5,303 nt of DNA from RGIG3528 sp045598045. GTDB lineage: Bacteria > Bacillota > Clostridia > Lachnospirales > Lachnospiraceae. The DNA lies in contig JAZLLG010000031.1 in the NCBI GenBank assembly GCA_045598045.1, positions 1 through 5,303 on the forward strand, in the 5' to 3' direction. The notes under the pieces were generated by a model that did not search any database, was not told where the DNA came from, and saw nothing but the letters and a program-made list of their open reading frames with translations. Position numbers and translations under genes: made by a program. Below, one piece after another: positions 5,272-5,303 of this stretch; the stretch's first letter is position 1, and each line of letters begins with the position of its first letter.

Positions 5272-5303
5272 GATATAATTATCTTATCAAAAAACAGGTA
5301 GGA
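5266..5303 (+). promoter_or_regulatory. Promoter -10 and RBS-like sequence of a gene starting beyond the window
   Basis: A perfect TATAAT (5274-5279) lies within an inverted repeat (TTTTTTGATA 5266-5275, TATCAAAAAA 5285-5294). AGGTAGGA (5296-5303) at the edge looks like a ribosome binding site, implying a start codon within the next 10 or so bases. No good -35 box is seen. The arrangement resembles, from memory, the leader of IS1182-type transposases in Clostridia; this is not proven. Confidence 0.45.

Overview
The window looks like chromosomal sequence from an anaerobic Firmicute, most likely a gut-type Clostridium or Oscillospiraceae/Lachnospiraceae relative. This is inferred from the strong AGGAGG-type ribosome binding sites, moderate to low GC, a desulfoferrodoxin-type superoxide reductase typical of anaerobes, a DUF4358-type lipoprotein, and a DUF6935-like protein. 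No gene here fixes the species.

Layout, left to right. Positions 1-109 are the 5' end of a group II intron on the minus strand, closely similar in pattern to the class IIC intron of Oceanobacillus iheyensis. It sits 4 nt past an intrinsic terminator (114-153), which is the usual target of class IIC introns. That terminator ends a single minus-strand gene (162-812, DUF6935-like). Next comes a two-gene minus-strand unit: a GNAT acetyltransferase (1379-1810) followed by an unrecognised 139-aa protein (935-1354), driven by a good extended -10 promoter. A 17-bp inverted repeat (1949-1994) separates this from a four-gene minus-strand operon read from 4461 down to 2006: superoxide reductase, a 6-pyruvoyl-tetrahydropterin-synthase/QueD-like protein with a zinc ribbon and no cysteine at the expected catalytic position, a lipoprotein, and a membrane acyltransferase. 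The genes are 1 nt apart, 21 nt apart and overlapping.

A 192-bp divergent intergenic region (4462-4653) holds a candidate promoter and two clear inverted repeats. It separates the operon from a plus-strand helix-turn-helix protein with a coiled-coil tail (4654-5136). The last 167 bp have no gene but are dense in hairpins. There is a leftward terminator, a rightward terminator, a second rightward terminator-like hairpin that competes with a smaller one, a TATAAT box inside a 10-bp inverted repeat, and an RBS-like sequence at the very edge. This probably leads into a gene, perhaps a transposase, starting just beyond the window.

The most notable points are the superoxide reductase/pterin-synthase-like coupling, with the altered active site of the second protein, and the terminator-targeted group IIC intron. 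I do not see a clear new defence or mobile system. The four-gene operon is the best candidate for something undescribed, and its joint function is unknown.
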